Shown: positions 18,734 through 31,111, numbered from the stretch's first letter. The stretch: 64,000 bases of DNA from Datisca glomerata (GCA_003255025.1 QANY01002498.1:477895-541894); one strand, 5' to 3'. The notes: generated from the sequence alone by a model not told the origin. A program made the numbers and translations.

Positions 18734-21352
18734 TCGGCTTTGTTACTCTTTTGGCAACTCAATCCTCACGGTAATAATTATGTATGCCAATTCCACCTAA
18801 AAATATCTTCAGGTGATCCCCCCCTTTTTCAGTAGATGAAATTAGGATGAAAGTATATTATCTCAACGCTTCCTTTCTCTGGCTTGCTCTTCCAAATCCA
18901 ACTTTGGCCCGCGGTAATGTAATCAGGATTTCATCTCCTAAATTCATTTTTACTATTTTCTATGAAAGCAAAAAATAAATGGAAAGTTTTGTTCAAAATT
19001 CTTCCTTATTCCATGAGATCTAGAAGCACTTCTGCAACCTTCTCTCTCTCCATTTTCCCTATCACTCTTTTTTTTTACTTCTTCCAAACGGGAATGAAAA
19101 CCTTCCTTAGAAGTTGTCGCTCGATTGAAAGGATATAACACATACGAAACCTTAGCTTCGCTGACTTTCTGAGGTATAACCTTAGAGAGAGATTAAGGGG
19201 GCGGTAGGGAAGATTGGCCCCTTACTAGACTATAGAACAAAGCAAGGGATTGAGCCGCGCGAAAGCCGTTGCGCGTTAGCGCATCCATTTTCTTGCTCAT
19301 GAGCGCTTTCAAAAGATTGCAAGGCGTTAGGCTTGACTAAGAACAAAGGGATTTTTCAGCTGACTCTGCTACAGTGGGCTTGAAGGACTTAGCACCATGA
19401 CAAGTGGTATCAGAGCCAAAGGTTCGGCCAAGCCATGACTAGTGGGAAATTCACACGAAAGGGAACGAGGAATTCTCAATGAAAAAAGTGCTCTCTGAAC
19501 CGAACATGAAAGTCATTTCCCATCAGACGACTGTTCATGTAACTCCACTCTCGACTTGGATTATATATCCAAAAAGGTCCGCTCTCGGCCATTCCACACG
19601 TTGCCTAGCAGAGGCGTGGTTATCAGAAGTGGATTCTCTGTTTTCTAGTGGATGTCGAACCTGCTGCCCCATTGACTAAGAAGGGGGCGGGCGCAACAAC
19701 TACATAGACCCTTCCTTTCTGTTGCTGCCAGCGCTTTCCCTGGCCAAGCCAGAATTTTTTATTAGAAAGGGCAGGCAAAGCCCAAAGACTGATATCCTAA
19801 TAGGCCATCGGTAGTATTCACTGTATTAGTCTCAGTAGACTTTCTTATGGCATCGGCAGAAGCACTGACTCTATAACTGAGCATCTCGTGTGTGAAGGAA
19901 GGGCATCGGCAGCGGTAGTATGATTCTATCCGTTCGAGTCTAGGTCTACACGGTGGGTCATCCTCTGAGTCACTCTTGCAAACAAAGAAAAAAAAAGATG
20001 GAATTCATTCAAGCCAGCAAAGGACTGAGGTAGGGGACGAGAAAGGTAAAGAGAAGGGGTCGTCGTTGGTGCGTAATAGAGCTTTCCTATCGACGATCTT
20101 TCTTGGTGCATAAGCGTTGCTTAGTGGCCGAAGTACCGCATAAGTAAGAAAGCCAATAGAACTTGAAATAGCCTGTACGAAAGGACTTATGAAGAGGATT
20201 TGACTAAAGTCTCAAATCCATATATAAATCTTGTACGCAAGTTGGCACAGTGCTTTCGCTTTAAATCAATCTCGCTCATCTGGTCTGCCCGGTCAAATCA
20301 GCTTTTCTGCCTGTGTATCCCATGTCCGATGCCATTGATCTGTCTAATGGGGGAAATGCACCAATTCCTTTATTTCAATATGTTGTATCCTCTCCAGAGG
20401 TGGAGCTCTCTCTATTCAATAGAGAATTTCCTGCCTGGAGTGAAGGTTATCTATCTTATCTATATGGAATTTCGTTTATAATGTTACATTGAATTAGCCA
20501 AAATAAGAGTTTATAGCCTTTCTTGATGGGCACTCACGCTTCTCGACACATGTCATGCTGGATTTGAAGGAACAGAAATTAAAGTGAAATTCCACTATTC
20601 TAGAGAAGAAGAATCTCACATATGAAATAAAAAAAATATACGAAGACAGCCAATATGCAAGAAAGTCAACCATGAGAAGGTGCAGAACGCTTTCTCTTTC
20701 TTAGCGCTCCGCCCTCCCCTTGTATAGTAAGGGGAACTCTGGTTACGCGGCTTTCTCTTATCTCATAGGGGTCTATCCCCAAATCTTTAAGGGATTCGAC
20801 GACTTGTGCACTAAAGCTCACGATGTGGAAGCACATATTAGCAAACGGCGACGACCTACGAAGTACATGAAGTTCGTTCCAGTACCTTATTAAAAAAGTA
20901 GACGAATCACTCTCTTTCTCTATTAGAAAAGTTGACTTCTTTTTCACAGCCTATACATTTCAAGCTTATGGACAATTCAAGCTCTTATCTTCGCAACTTG
21001 CCTTCAAATGGCCATGCCCCTTTCGCCGCTCTATCTGGATCCTTGGGGTTCAACCCCTTGAGAACGGCGCGATCCCATAAAGCGATTGCAAACAACTCCC
21101 AAATGGAAGGTGAGAAGGCCCTAGAAGATCTAAAAATCCTATTTTTAGCATGTTTATCTTCCTCTCCTACGTTCATGATATTACTTTCACATGGCTCTTA
21201 AAGGCTCAAATAAATGAACTCTAATGGACTTAGTTTGCTCGTGTAGCAACTTCATATCGTCTTGCTACCTTGATTTTAGACTTCAGTATAGACCTTTGTC
21301 CTATTCTTTTCTCAAAAACTTGGCTATTGCCACTCCTCCTTCGGGTAGTCAA
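18734..21352. other. unassigned DNA with two repeats
   Basis: Explained parts are 19290-19364 (inverted partner of 29635-29707) and 19602-19808 (direct partner of 10375-10583). Frames at 20200-20481, 20666-20947 (minus) and 20932-21201 are open for about 90 codons without a recognisable family. 21226-21290 resembles 50968-51030. Confidence 0.5.
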
Positions 21353-21404
21353 ATATGAAGTGATATTAATTCCTCCTTATGGTATCGTATTCTCCCATTC
21401 ACGC
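21353..21404 (+). repeat. part of a three-copy repeat
   Basis: About 50 bp are shared with 39539-39590. The inner part is also shared with 48786-48808. The partner copies extend further right (39539-39691 and 48786-48912). Confidence 0.8.
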
Positions 21405-21429
21405 CTCTGTTATATGTTCTAATGGAATT

Positions 21430-22890
21430 TCCTTTCGTAGGCTAAAAAAAAACTTAAGCTCTCTCTGGGTGAGAAAAGACTCAAGAATATGATCGACCAG
21501 TCTACCTTCCATTTTTGAACTACCTTCCATTTTTGAACTACTGCTCGAAAAGATTTTGACAGATTGCTTTGCATGGAGGAAACTTGATGGAAATAGAAAG
21601 AAAGAGTTTAGTGGCTCCAGGAAGGTGATAAGAACACTAAGTTCTTTCACACTCTTGCTAAAGATAATCATAGAAGACAGATGATCAGGAAAATCCAGCT
21701 AGAAGATGGGTCGAAGACTCAGATGCAATTTGAGATGCTGGTTGGAAGTTTTTTGAGTCAGTTTTTCTTCTAAAACCAACTCCATTGAGAATAGCATCTT
21801 ACAAATCATCCCAAGCCTTGTTACTATTGAGGAAAATGAGATGCTAAGTTCACCTCCAACCGAAGAAGACATAAAAGATGCTGTTCTCTTGACAGATCCT
21901 CATAGCTCTCCAGAACTTGATGGATTTTCTTGCACTTTCTACCAGACTGTATGGGACATCAAAAAACATTCTTTGATTGCGGCAATTTTATATTTCTTTT
22001 ATGGTGGTATCATCCCTAGATCGATCAATGCAAGAGCAATTGCCTTTATTCCGAAGAAGGGATCTCCAACCATCTTTACAAATTTTAGGCCAATCAGTCT
22101 TTGTAACTTTAGTTACAAGGTGATCACGAAGATCCTATCCAACAGGCTGAGTCTACTTCTTCCTATAATCATCTCTAAAGAGCAAGGTGCGTTTGTTAAA
22201 GATCGTTTAATATCTGATAACATAACCATTGTTCATGAACTTATGAGAGAAATTGATAGGCACACGTATGGAGGCAATATCATCTTCAAACTTGATATGA
22301 TGAAGGCATACGATCGTCTGGAATGTGATTTCCTCTTTTAAGTCATGGGTCAGTTTTCTTTCTCAAACACTTTCATTTTACTCATAAAAACTGGTTTGAA
22401 AAAGAAAAACTTTTCTATATTGGTCAATGGATCATCTTATGGTTTCTTTATAAGCTCAAAAGGACTTCGTCAAGGTTTGGAACCCTATACTCTTCATTAT
22501 TGTGGAGGAAGCACTTAGCAGGGGTTTATCTTCTCTCTCCCAAAAAGCACTTTTGGGATTTGACAATTGTGGCAGATCATTTATCTTCATCACTGGACGA
22601 GACTCTTGTTTTATGCAATGGCTCAAAGAAATCTATCTCGAACCTATTTGGATTTCTTCACAAGTATGAAGCTTCATCAAGAGTGCTCACTTTCTCACAA
22701 GGAAAACTATTGCACCTAGGAAGATTGTGATGCAAAACACTTCGGGTATCTCTTGCAAGAGCATGAAAAATCACTTACCTGGGTGCTCCTATGTATTATG
22801 GAATGTTAAAAAAATAAAGACATTTATAACCTGAAAGAGAAGAGAGTTCAGTCTACAAGAAGCTGGCAGAGCTTTAGCCATTGAACTGCA
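21430..22890 (+). pseudogene. LINE (non-LTR retrotransposon) reverse transcriptase, decayed
   Basis: A nuclear plant L1-type element, truncated at both ends. In order: linker with WLQEGDKNTKFFH-type residues near 21610-21650; a 17-bp tandem duplication at 21500-21540; then a 166-codon open stretch (21841-22341) with SSPELDGFSCTFYQTVWD, IAFIPKK, FRPISLCNFSYKVITKILSN, EQGAFVKDRLISDNI and FKLDMMKAYDRLE (the first catalytic Asp region). After a stop: SSKGLRQG near 22452-22478, CNGSKKSISNLFGFLHKYEA (just after where the ADD box should be; the ADD itself is damaged), and GISCKSM.NHLPG near 22750-22790. No endonuclease domain or poly-A tail is seen. Confidence 0.95.
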
Positions 22891-23432
22891 TTAATTTGAT
22901 CCGGAGTGATGGTAAACTCTTAAGTTGGCTGCTGGGTTCTTAGGGTATTCTTTGGCTTGCCTTATCCCCATTAGAACTATTCCTGAGGAAAGTGATAGAG
23001 TCTTTTATACTCCTCTACATGCGAGCAGCTCGTTCAAATAGTTGAGGGAATGTTCGGAAATTTCCTAGCACCATTTCTTCCTTGATGGGCCCATGCAGGT
23101 TATCGATAACCATCTGTACTGCATCTTCCTCTTTTATGCAGAGCTTGCATTAGACATTTGATCTATATAATTTCGTGGCAAACTACCAACAAGGGTATGT
23201 TAGGTTTCTACTCAGTTGATTTGGCTGTCTTATTAGTTGCTATCTTGAATTGGTTGGGAGACACAAAGGGGCTGTTCCAAAAAAGAGAGTTGCCCCTTCG
23301 ATGCTTCTTTCGCTGTATACCCCCTCCATCCTTCAGAGGTAGAAGAAAGGTAGATATATATATTCTAATAGTTGTAGAGCCCCAGAACACTAAAAAGGTG
23401 GGGGAAAAGAGTTGTAACGATATAAAAGAGAA
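22891..23432. other. unassigned DNA
   Basis: A 92-codon frame (23158-23436) with a hydrophobic start shows no known family. No RNA gene is seen. Confidence 0.45.
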
Positions 23433-23484
23433 ATGACTAAAAGAAACCAACGATTCTCTCTTCTTAAAAAACATATATCTTGGA
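23433..23484 (+). pseudogene. cob: cob 5' scrap
   Basis: The ATG at 23433 opens MTKRNQRFSLLKKHIS, which matches the N-terminus of plant mitochondrial apocytochrome b (MT.RNQRFSLLKQ.IS). The match ends after about 17 codons. The frame continues to 23753 as a chimeric 106-codon ORF whose end lies in the 23705-23947 repeat. It could be transcribed as a chimera but cannot be a working cytochrome b. Confidence 0.75.
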
Positions 23485-23704
23485 TTACTGAAGAGTCGTC
23501 TGACTGCTCGGTAATCGAAGAAGAGAGGCTTTTACCACTTTCTCTTCTCTCCAGCACTTTCAGAGTGATCATCTTACTACAACAAAGCAAGCTTAGGAAT
23601 GAATCTAATAGAAATTTAGGGCTTTCCTCTTCGGTGAAAGAGGGCAAAAGGGGTGTGGGAGAAAGCATTTTTAAAGGAGAGAAGATTTTGTCAACCAAGT
23701 GGGA

Positions 23705-23947
23705 TCAAATGACAAAGACATTGTTGAGAAAAAGATGGCTTTTCCCGAATTAAATGAAAATTGGATTCATGTAACAAGAGAAAGGTTTTCCATTCCTTAG
23801 CCAGAAAAAGATGTGGCCATGAAATAGGGATTAAGTGGAACATAATTGACTGGGTGGTAGAGTCGTGAAAACACCAGTTTCTTCCATATTTTGAACCTTA
23901 GCTCCATGGAACAATATACTACTGCTGAAACATGGAAGAATTAAAAT
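23705..23947 (+). repeat. 243-bp direct repeat with 27358-27600
   Basis: About 95% identical to 27358-27600. Both copies are joined to the ends of native gene fragments: cob chimera on the left here; atp8 on the left and inverted atp1 on the right at the other copy. I could not decide its origin; a mitochondrial or plastid intergenic piece is likely. Confidence 0.9.
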
Positions 23948-25535
23948 GTTAGATCAAAACATTATGTATGGATGGTATGAACTGCCTAAATAAGAATTCT
24001 TGAACAACGAACAACCTTCGTCCATTCCATCTACTTCTGGGTCAACCCAACCTGAATGGGAAGAAGAGGGTCAGCCAAAGCGCGGGCAGCTCCACTTTGT
24101 ACATTTACTGAGGCAGACCAATCGGGCATTTTAAAAAAGGGAAGGGAACTTCTCACCGATGGAGGCATGAGGAATGAAGGAGGCGGGAAGCTACCGCTTC
24201 TAGAATGCAAGATTATCCTTGACTTTTTTTAGAGCTAAAAAAAGGTTGATGGATGAAGTAAAAAGTGGATTCCTACCCCCCCCCTTTCTGTCAATGTTGC
24301 CAATTCCCAGAATACTCATAATGTACCCTCGTGCATACAGTTTCCCAACTACTTTCTTCCTTTGACTTCTTTAGCCACTTCCGCATCTGTCGTATTCGGG
24401 AGAGCTTGCTTCGTGGTGGAGCATTTAGTAATCCCAGTGGCTGTTTGGGGACAGGTTAAAGAAAGGCCCTCTGGGCTTGCTTCTCATGGGATTGGGTGAG
24501 GGAATCGAAAATGGGCTCATAAATCGGGTGGGCTTTTGGGCACACGAAAAAGGGGAAGTGGATGGAGGGTGCTTCTCAGCTAGAGTTGGGGGTGGGATCG
24601 GTTAAACATTCTATTAGGGAGCCTGGTCTTGACTCTTCTGTGTGGTATTCATTCTCGTTTGACTCTTGGAATCACATCCAGCAGTGGTTGGAACAGCTCA
24701 TAAAATCCAACCACTTCACCTACTTCATTGCCCCCAACCGTTTCTCGTACCTCTATTTAAACATAATGGTTTCATGTTCCTTCATCGATTGGTTATTCCT
24801 CCCCGTTCATATCTCTTTTTCCAATTTCGGTCTTGAGTAGTTTACAAGATTGAATGGCTAATTTTCCTCCGGACCCTCGATTCGATTGTTTTCCAAGAAT
24901 GTTGAGCTGGGTATGTAAGCCGTGTATCTGGGAGGAAGTGAAAAGAAGGGCTTTTGCTTTTTTCACCCTGTTTTGGTCTTGCAGCTATTATGAAAGAAGA
25001 ATATATATGATTAAGGGCTAGGTTTCATCCGTCTCAACATCTAGTGTTTATAGGAGCTCTTGTTCATCTGTAGTTCCGTATGCCTCAGTCCACGGAGCGG
25101 TGGAGTCATAGGCAAGTGCAACTTAACTAGATTCAGTGTCGGCTTTTGTGGCAATCCCAAGGGTAGTTTATGATTCGGATCCATACCCAGTTTTTGAAAA
25201 ACTTGTCAAAAATCGCCGGTTGGGTTGGTCCAACCAAGAAAGGTATGGGAGTCTTTGGGCATTGCTTAGGATAAAAGAAGACTTCAATGGCCTATTGATT
25301 GAAGCTCTACGCTGTGGGATCGTCCGAGTCCCAAGGAGTGTACGGGTTTCATCCTTTGAGTTCAAGGAGGAAGGCTTTATAAAAGTGGTTTTTGACATTC
25401 TCAATCGCCTTCATCGCCCTGAAGAGGAAGATTAGGTAGCCGCTCTTCTTCTCCAAGAGAACATTGATTGCCAACTAGGGAAGCAAGGGTCTCGGAGTTC
25501 AGCAAGCAGTTCAGCAACACACAAAGAAAGAAGGG
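23948..25535. other. unassigned DNA
   Basis: Frames at 24562-24840 and 25136-25435 (99 codons, including PYPVFEKLVKNRRLGWSNQE) are open but unrecognised. The latter lies just before a gag fragment and might belong to the same retroelement. Confidence 0.5.
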
Positions 25536-25727
25536 TTGGCCGAAGAACTCAAGACCAAGCAAAGGGATAATGAACTTGTCATGGAGATCATTGCAAGGTG
25601 GCGAGCCTTTCCCCAGAAGTTTACTCACCAAGAGCTCCTCAAGGTTTGCTTGAACAACTTCAGGCATGACTTGTCATTGATACTCCTACCCCAAACCTTC
25701 AAGTACTTCGTAGGACGCCGCCGTTTC
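25536..25727 (+). pseudogene. Ty3/gypsy gag fragment
   Basis: The frame gives ELKTKQRDNELVMEIIARWR, then a helix-rich stretch QELLKVCLNNFRHDLSLIL and PQTFKYF. This follows the plant retrotransposon gag core (repeated-use linker, I..WR, E....C..N.R..L, P.TF). It is short and stands alone; no protease or RT follows. Identification is by pattern only. Confidence 0.6.
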
Positions 25728-26582
25728 TAATATGTGCTTCCACATCGTAGTAAGAGGTTGATGAATGAAGTGGTTAAGAAAAAAAGGTTAGCCGAGGTTG
25801 GGATTGGTAACGGACTCGTGCGGAATGCCTAATAGCTCAATATCTGTAAAAAAAAAGCATATACATGTATCGAAAGACAGATAGATATGCATGGGTGTAC
25901 CCTCAACTCCGGTGCTATCTTTCGCGTGAAGTGGTCAAGAAATGATCCCTTAGTTTTGTCCCTTGCACTGCTAACTCCAAGGAAGGAGCTGAGAAAGAGA
26001 AGTTCTGGATTGCGAAGCCCCGAGCCCCCCTCCTCCTTGGGTACACACACCTTAGTTCAGCTAACCGGGAGGAAGCTCTTCTAATTTTCAGTTCCATTCC
26101 ACAAGAAGCTTCTAAGCATTTTATCAACTTCTTTAATGAGATGGGGCTGCTTAGTAGAATGGAAGGCATTACAACAGATATATACCCACTTTCAAATCGC
26201 CACGCGAAGACAGACATTCAGAAAGGTTATCGAGATTCTCAATCGCTCTTTTTAGTGGGGAGGAAGAGTGCGGGAAGCGAGCGAGACCAAGCTGAGCCAC
26301 TAGGACAGTCAACCCTTCTCACGTGTCAAGTAGAATAAATGAATGCAGCCTCAACCAGAGAGATCAACCTGCGCCTTTCATTTTACGCCGTCATCGATGC
26401 AGAACGCACTAATCCACGACCAACAACAAGTTTTCCGAAACCAAATAGAATTTTGACTTTACAAAAATGCTTGCTAAAAATCAACGAAAGAAGGAAGGTC
26501 TATTTTCCCACGTAGTTCGTCCGTCAAACCTATGAGATTCTCTTCTCAAATTCATAGAGAGATCTTTTTCTAATTAGACTAA
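25728..26582. other. unassigned DNA
   Basis: A 100-codon minus frame (25915-26217) has no clear relatives. No repeat partner is seen. Confidence 0.45.
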
Positions 26583-26795
26583 AAGTCTTGTTCTTAGTAG
26601 TTCTTCCTATTTGTTTAGGGGGTGTGATAAAAATACAACACACACACCGTGGCTTGAGTCGCCCTCTCCTTGCTCCCTTGCCTTTCCGCCTTCTTTATTT
26701 TGAATGAATTCGTCTCAAAAGAAAGAGCTAGCAAACCACACCAATTCCATTCCAATTCTCTCAGACAGAGCAAGATAGCTGCCATCAAGCTGCCC
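26583..26795. repeat. inverted repeat with 48364-48576
   Basis: About 213 bp match the reverse complement of 48364-48576 at roughly 95%. No gene is visible. Recombination would invert about 21.7 kb between the copies. Confidence 0.88.
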
Positions 26796-27199
26796 CTTTA
26801 GAGCGAGGGCCTTCCGAGACGATTCACAGCGGAACAAGAAAAATCACAGTCGACTCAACTTGAGCTATATAGTCAGTAGCTGCCTTTAGAGCTAGGATAA
26901 GTAGGCTAGCAGCTAAGATTAACTAAAAGGACTCTCCTCAACCCTCAACCTAGACATAGAACTCCTAGATCTGGAGCTGATTTCATTCCTTCTTTTTAAC
27001 AGCTACCGACTCTTCTCCTCACTCACTGAACTCCCCCAACCGAGTCTCAAGTCAAGAGAGAATAGCGATGGCATACCTTGAGTCACTCGCTTCCATTGGG
27101 CGAACTTTCATCTGTTCTATTTCCTTCTTTCTGCTTTTATGGTAAAATGAAGCACTTTGCTTATCACAGTGAGTTTGATTTTCTTTGATCCTCATCTCG
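26796..27199. other. unassigned DNA
   Basis: Nothing recognisable in about 400 bp. Confidence 0.4.
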
Positions 27200-27293
27200 T
27201 TCATTCTTGATGGCAGCTTCTATTTGATCTCAAAGTCCTCATATATAACTTCTTCCAATCCTGGATGGGGGATCACTTGTAGGAATGACATAA
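27200..27293 (+). pseudogene. atp8: atp8 (orfB) 3' part fragment
   Basis: About 90 bp encode [20 protein letters not shown] and CRNDIM, the conserved C-terminal region of plant mitochondrial ATP synthase subunit 8. The final ten or so residues and the whole front are missing. The frame continues as a 76-codon chimera into the repeat at 27358. Confidence 0.88.
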
Positions 27294-27357
27294 TGGATTT
27301 TTTTATTCTAATACTCCATCCGAGAGTTCTAAATATTTCTAAAATCTCTTTCGGAAC

Positions 27358-27600
27358 GCTATTGGATCAAATGACAAAGACATTGTTGAGTAAAAGATGT
27401 ATTTTCCCGGATTAAATGAAAATTGGATTCATTTAACAAGAGAAAGGTTTCTCATTCCTTAGCCGGAAAAAGATATAGCCATGAAATAGGGATTAAGTGG
27501 AACAGAATTGACTGGGTGGTAGAGTCGTGAAAACACCAGTTTCTTCCATATTTTGAACCTTAGCTCCGTGGAACAATATACTACTGCTGAAACATGGAAG
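27358..27600 (+). repeat. 243-bp direct repeat, copy 2
   Basis: Partner of 23705-23947. It ends within a few bases of the inner break of the atp1 fragment, so the repeat edge and the atp1 break coincide. Confidence 0.9.
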
Positions 27601-27601
27601 G

Positions 27602-27793
27602 CTATTCCTTTATACTGCTAGCAAATTCAATTGTTTCCCCAGCTTGAATGTTCTTCAATCCATAAACATATGCAATCCCATCTCCAACGGAGACCACTCA
27701 TCCTATCTCATCCACTTGAAAATTCATGTAAAAGTTGGTAATTCTACTTTCTAATAAAGTCGTTAGTTCCACAGCTCTGGGAGAGAATTCCAT
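27602..27793 (-). pseudogene. atp1: atp1 5' fragment
   Basis: Minus strand from the ATG at 27793: MEFSPRAVELTTLLESRI, NFYMNFQVDEIG, then TGA in place of an Arg codon, [14 protein letters not shown] and [11 protein letters not shown]. This is the first 64 codons of the F1-ATPase alpha subunit. After that a frameshift and the break at 27602 end it. The full protein has about 507 residues. Confidence 0.93.
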
Positions 27794-28011
27794 GATTCAA
27801 AAATGTGAGAGAGTCAAGGGAGAATGCCACTACTGATAGATCCCGCCCAGATCAAGAGCGAGCTTTTACAGAAAAAGAAAGTTAAAGTAAAAGCTATTGC
27901 GGCCCTCGTTCTCAAGATTGTTCAAGATAGCATCGAGCCTTCTCAATGAGAAGTCCTTGCCATTTTGAGCCTTGATAACCTGGGCCCCGTCCAATAGCCA
28001 GCCCCTACCCT

Positions 28012-28222
28012 CGGGTTCGGGCAAGATTCCCGGTTGAGGAAAAAAAACCCAAGTGTCGTATGTATTACTAATCGGAACTCTTTATTGCCCTAGACCCAAA
28101 GACCTTGGCTATTCAAAATAAGAGGAATAACCGACCCCTTCTTAGGGGAAGAATTCAATTTCTATAACTATACTCTCTTATAGCTAGAAATGCTTTCTTA
28201 CTTAGCGTAGTTCTCCTGCCAC
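28012..28222 (+). repeat. direct repeat with 35743-35950
   Basis: About 210 bp at roughly 95% identity. Neither copy shows a coding frame that I know. 27794-28011 is unassigned. Confidence 0.88.
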
Positions 28223-28851
28223 TAACTCCTGTTTACCTTCCTTTCTTAGAGTTCCTTACTGTTATTGTGATCTTGATGTTATATTAAAGAATAGAATCTC
28301 AAAAAGTTGCTCAAGACTGAGTCCCATTCTCTATAATTGTCTTTCTCTTACTATGTAAACAAACTTCAAGTCCTAATTATACTCGGCATAAAGTGTCACT
28401 TTCTTTAATAGAGATAGGGTAGGGGGCAGCTTTCTTGTGGTAGTCATTTCAAATATCTCTCCTTTTCTCTTAGCGTGCACAGTTTGCTTGCATGCCACTT
28501 TAGGCACATCTCTCTTTCTTAGTTTCACGCTGGCCTAATAAATGAAAGTCAGCCTTTTAGTAAGCGTATATAAGCAGCTATTTAGTGTATAAGCAATTAT
28601 TTAGTGGACGCACCGAAAGGTACGTATGGTGGATGTTGGTTGAAGATGATGTTACACGGTGTTCAGAACCAGCCTTGAAGTGAATGAATAAGAAAGAACG
28701 AAGAAGTAAGGAAATGTGACGACTCTTTCTTGAACTATATTATAAACAGATCTTCCCCTCGACACCAATCAAGAGTTTTTCTCCATTCCTCTCGTATATC
28801 ATCGTAACGCCCTTAATGCTAGGTTTTGAAAAAGATTTTTCATGTCATTCC

Positions 28852-29055
28852 CAGTTTCTTAGCACGTAGTGCCAATAGTCCTCTTTTTTTGTCTCACCGA
28901 ATAAAGATTGATTCCTTGTCTTCGAGAGTTTTTACCCGGAGGAGGCTTCCAAATAGTTTTTTCTTGAAACCTGAGGATGAGCAGCGGTACCAGGGTGATG
29001 AGCTTGAGGATCAGGCGTCTTAGGGGGCGAAGGAGTCTTAAGAGGTGTTGGGGGG
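28852..29055 (+). repeat. direct repeat with 42675-42878
   Basis: About 204 bp at roughly 93% identity. The frame here (LARSANSPLFLSHRIKIDS...) differs by indels from the second copy. 28223-28851 and 29056-29634 contain no recognised gene. Confidence 0.88.
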
Positions 29056-29634
29056 ACTTGCTTGTACGCTTCTAATGAAGATACCTCAGCGAGATTCTAA
29101 GCATTGTTTAGGAAAGTCAAGAGAGCTTAAAGTGTGTTCGGGGATTTGTCATCCGATCCGGATACGTTCTCGAGTGGGGAGCGAGTTCAAGACCAAAGAA
29201 AGCCAGAGCATCTCTTCCTTTTTTCCTTTCCTTGAGGGCTTACGGGTCCGTGGGCACAGTTGAACAAGGCTCGTATTCGGATACATCTACTGAGTAACAG
29301 GTTGAAAAAGGCTAGACCATAAATCAAAAAGTCAGAAAGAAGAATAGAAAGAACCATAGCTAGAAGAACAAAGGAACTGTATATTCAGTCTTTTGTAACA
29401 AACAAAAGACAGAGATATAGTCTTATCCAAGCTTGTCAGGATTAACGACGTTGGGATTAGATTAGCAGACTATGGATGGGTCAAGACATCAGACATTTCT
29501 TTGTTAGGTAGTGCCAGGGATCACTAATTAGTCGAATGAGCCCATCCCTCTGGCCCTCGTTTATGTCACGACGCTAATTCCTTTAAGCCCACAAACCGCA
29601 GCACCCTGCTAATCTAACGGTCGGCTGTGATAGA

Positions 29635-29707
29635 GTCAGCTGAAAAATCTCTTTGTTCTTAGTCAAGCCTAACGCCCTGCAATCTTTCGAAAGCGCTCAC
29701 GAGCAAG
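29635..29707. repeat. inverted repeat with 19290-19364
   Basis: About 73 bp match the reverse complement of 19290-19364. A shorter part recurs at about 55880-55906. Confidence 0.8.
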
Positions 29708-29732
29708 AATTTGGTACATATATGATTGAAGA

Positions 29733-30020
29733 ACTAGGTTCTTCATATATGGGCAGGCAATGGCACTTCGACTGTAATCAGAGGCCAAGAGAATGTGTAA
29801 TTACTGTTGGAAAATGGAAAGTAGAAGATAAATGTTGATATTTTCTTTTTGTACCTGAAAAGAACCTACTCTCGATGAGAAGAGCCTTGACTTTCTATTA
29901 TATTAGTAAAGCGCTAGCGCGCTACTTCTAGCAGCTTGCTTCAAAAAGGTTGACTAAGAGGGCTTTTTTATAGATTAAGAGGTGAGTAAGGGGCTGCTTC
30001 TGACCAAGAACAAAAGCCCT
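29733..30020. repeat. long inverted repeat with 9048-9354, copy 2
   Basis: See 9048-9354. A 61-codon frame (29653-29838) runs into this copy without a known family. Confidence 0.88.
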
Positions 30021-30593
30021 GGAACTAATGAAATTCGGGGGAAAGCCAGATCCTGGATACAATCTTCCTAGAAATGGAGAGCCCCTTACCTCACCTTTTC
30101 TTGCCTCTCCTTCTTGCTTGCTTACCTAGCTCTTGTCTTAGTTACTCTTCCTCTTTTCTAGGTTTTTTTCTGGTTCTGTGAGAGAGTAGGGGCGATAGCG
30201 GCTCTTATCTGGTTCTATGACATGGATGCCCAGCCCAACTCAGTCGGTCAGTCGGCCCACCTAACATATGATGAGATTCTCGATCGATTTGATCAAATTT
30301 TTAAAAGTCTTTCTCACTATTCAGAACACTGGAGCTTTAGGTAAAGATTCGAGTGAGATGAGATCAGTGCCATACCAATGTGAGCCTCACCACTTGTACA
30401 TTTTTCAATTTACCTATGAGAGATCCGATCTAAAAGGCCTATTTGAGAGACTGATTCTCGGTATAATTCCCTATAAAAGAAGAACTTGAATAGAGTGATT
30501 TATGAAGTCAACTGAATGCTCCTATATAATTGATCTTCACTTCTAATTGTTGGTGTTCATATTTATAAGCTCAAGAGGACTTTGTCAAGGTTT
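30021..30593. other. unassigned DNA with a LINE scrap
   Basis: At 30560-30600 the plus strand reads SSRGL.QG followed by a GLEP-type stretch, as in the LINE RT at 22452-22490. A similar short start lies at about 60921-60945. The rest is unassigned. Confidence 0.5.
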
Positions 30594-31111
30594 GGAACCC
30601 TAGACTCTTCATTTTTCAGATCTGATTGGAACAATGGAGAAGTAGGAAGACTTTGGCGATTCATAATGGGTATCTATAATATCTATGTCCCAGGACATAA
30701 AATATGAATAATGAAATATGAGGAAGAGTATACCCTGTAGTGACATAGCAGTTCTCTTAAGCAACTACTTATCATCATAATGAACATTCTGCTTAAAAAC
30801 TAAGAAAAAAATGACTCGCCCGGCGGTTACCTTTTTTTTCATATCTATATCATCTGCTGAAAAATGAAGACTAAGTTGATGGATGAAGTAATCGGAGTGA
30901 CAAATGATTACGGTTGCAAAAACTGGAGAAAGTCAGGAACCGTCGGTTACCTTTTGAATCAAAGTAGCGATGAGTTGAGTACTATGACTATAGGAGGGGA
31001 AGCAAAGCTTCGTAGATAGCTTCGTTTCCTCGTCGATTCTTTTCTTTCTGGCGACTAGCTTCTAAAGTGGATGGATTGGTAAGCGAGCTACCTTCAGCAT
31101 CAGTAAAATCC

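Noticed and set aside
24270..24300. CRISPR-like or satellite arrays
   Set aside because: No regularly spaced repeats were found anywhere. Repeats here are dispersed in twos and threes, and this locus is only a C-rich run.
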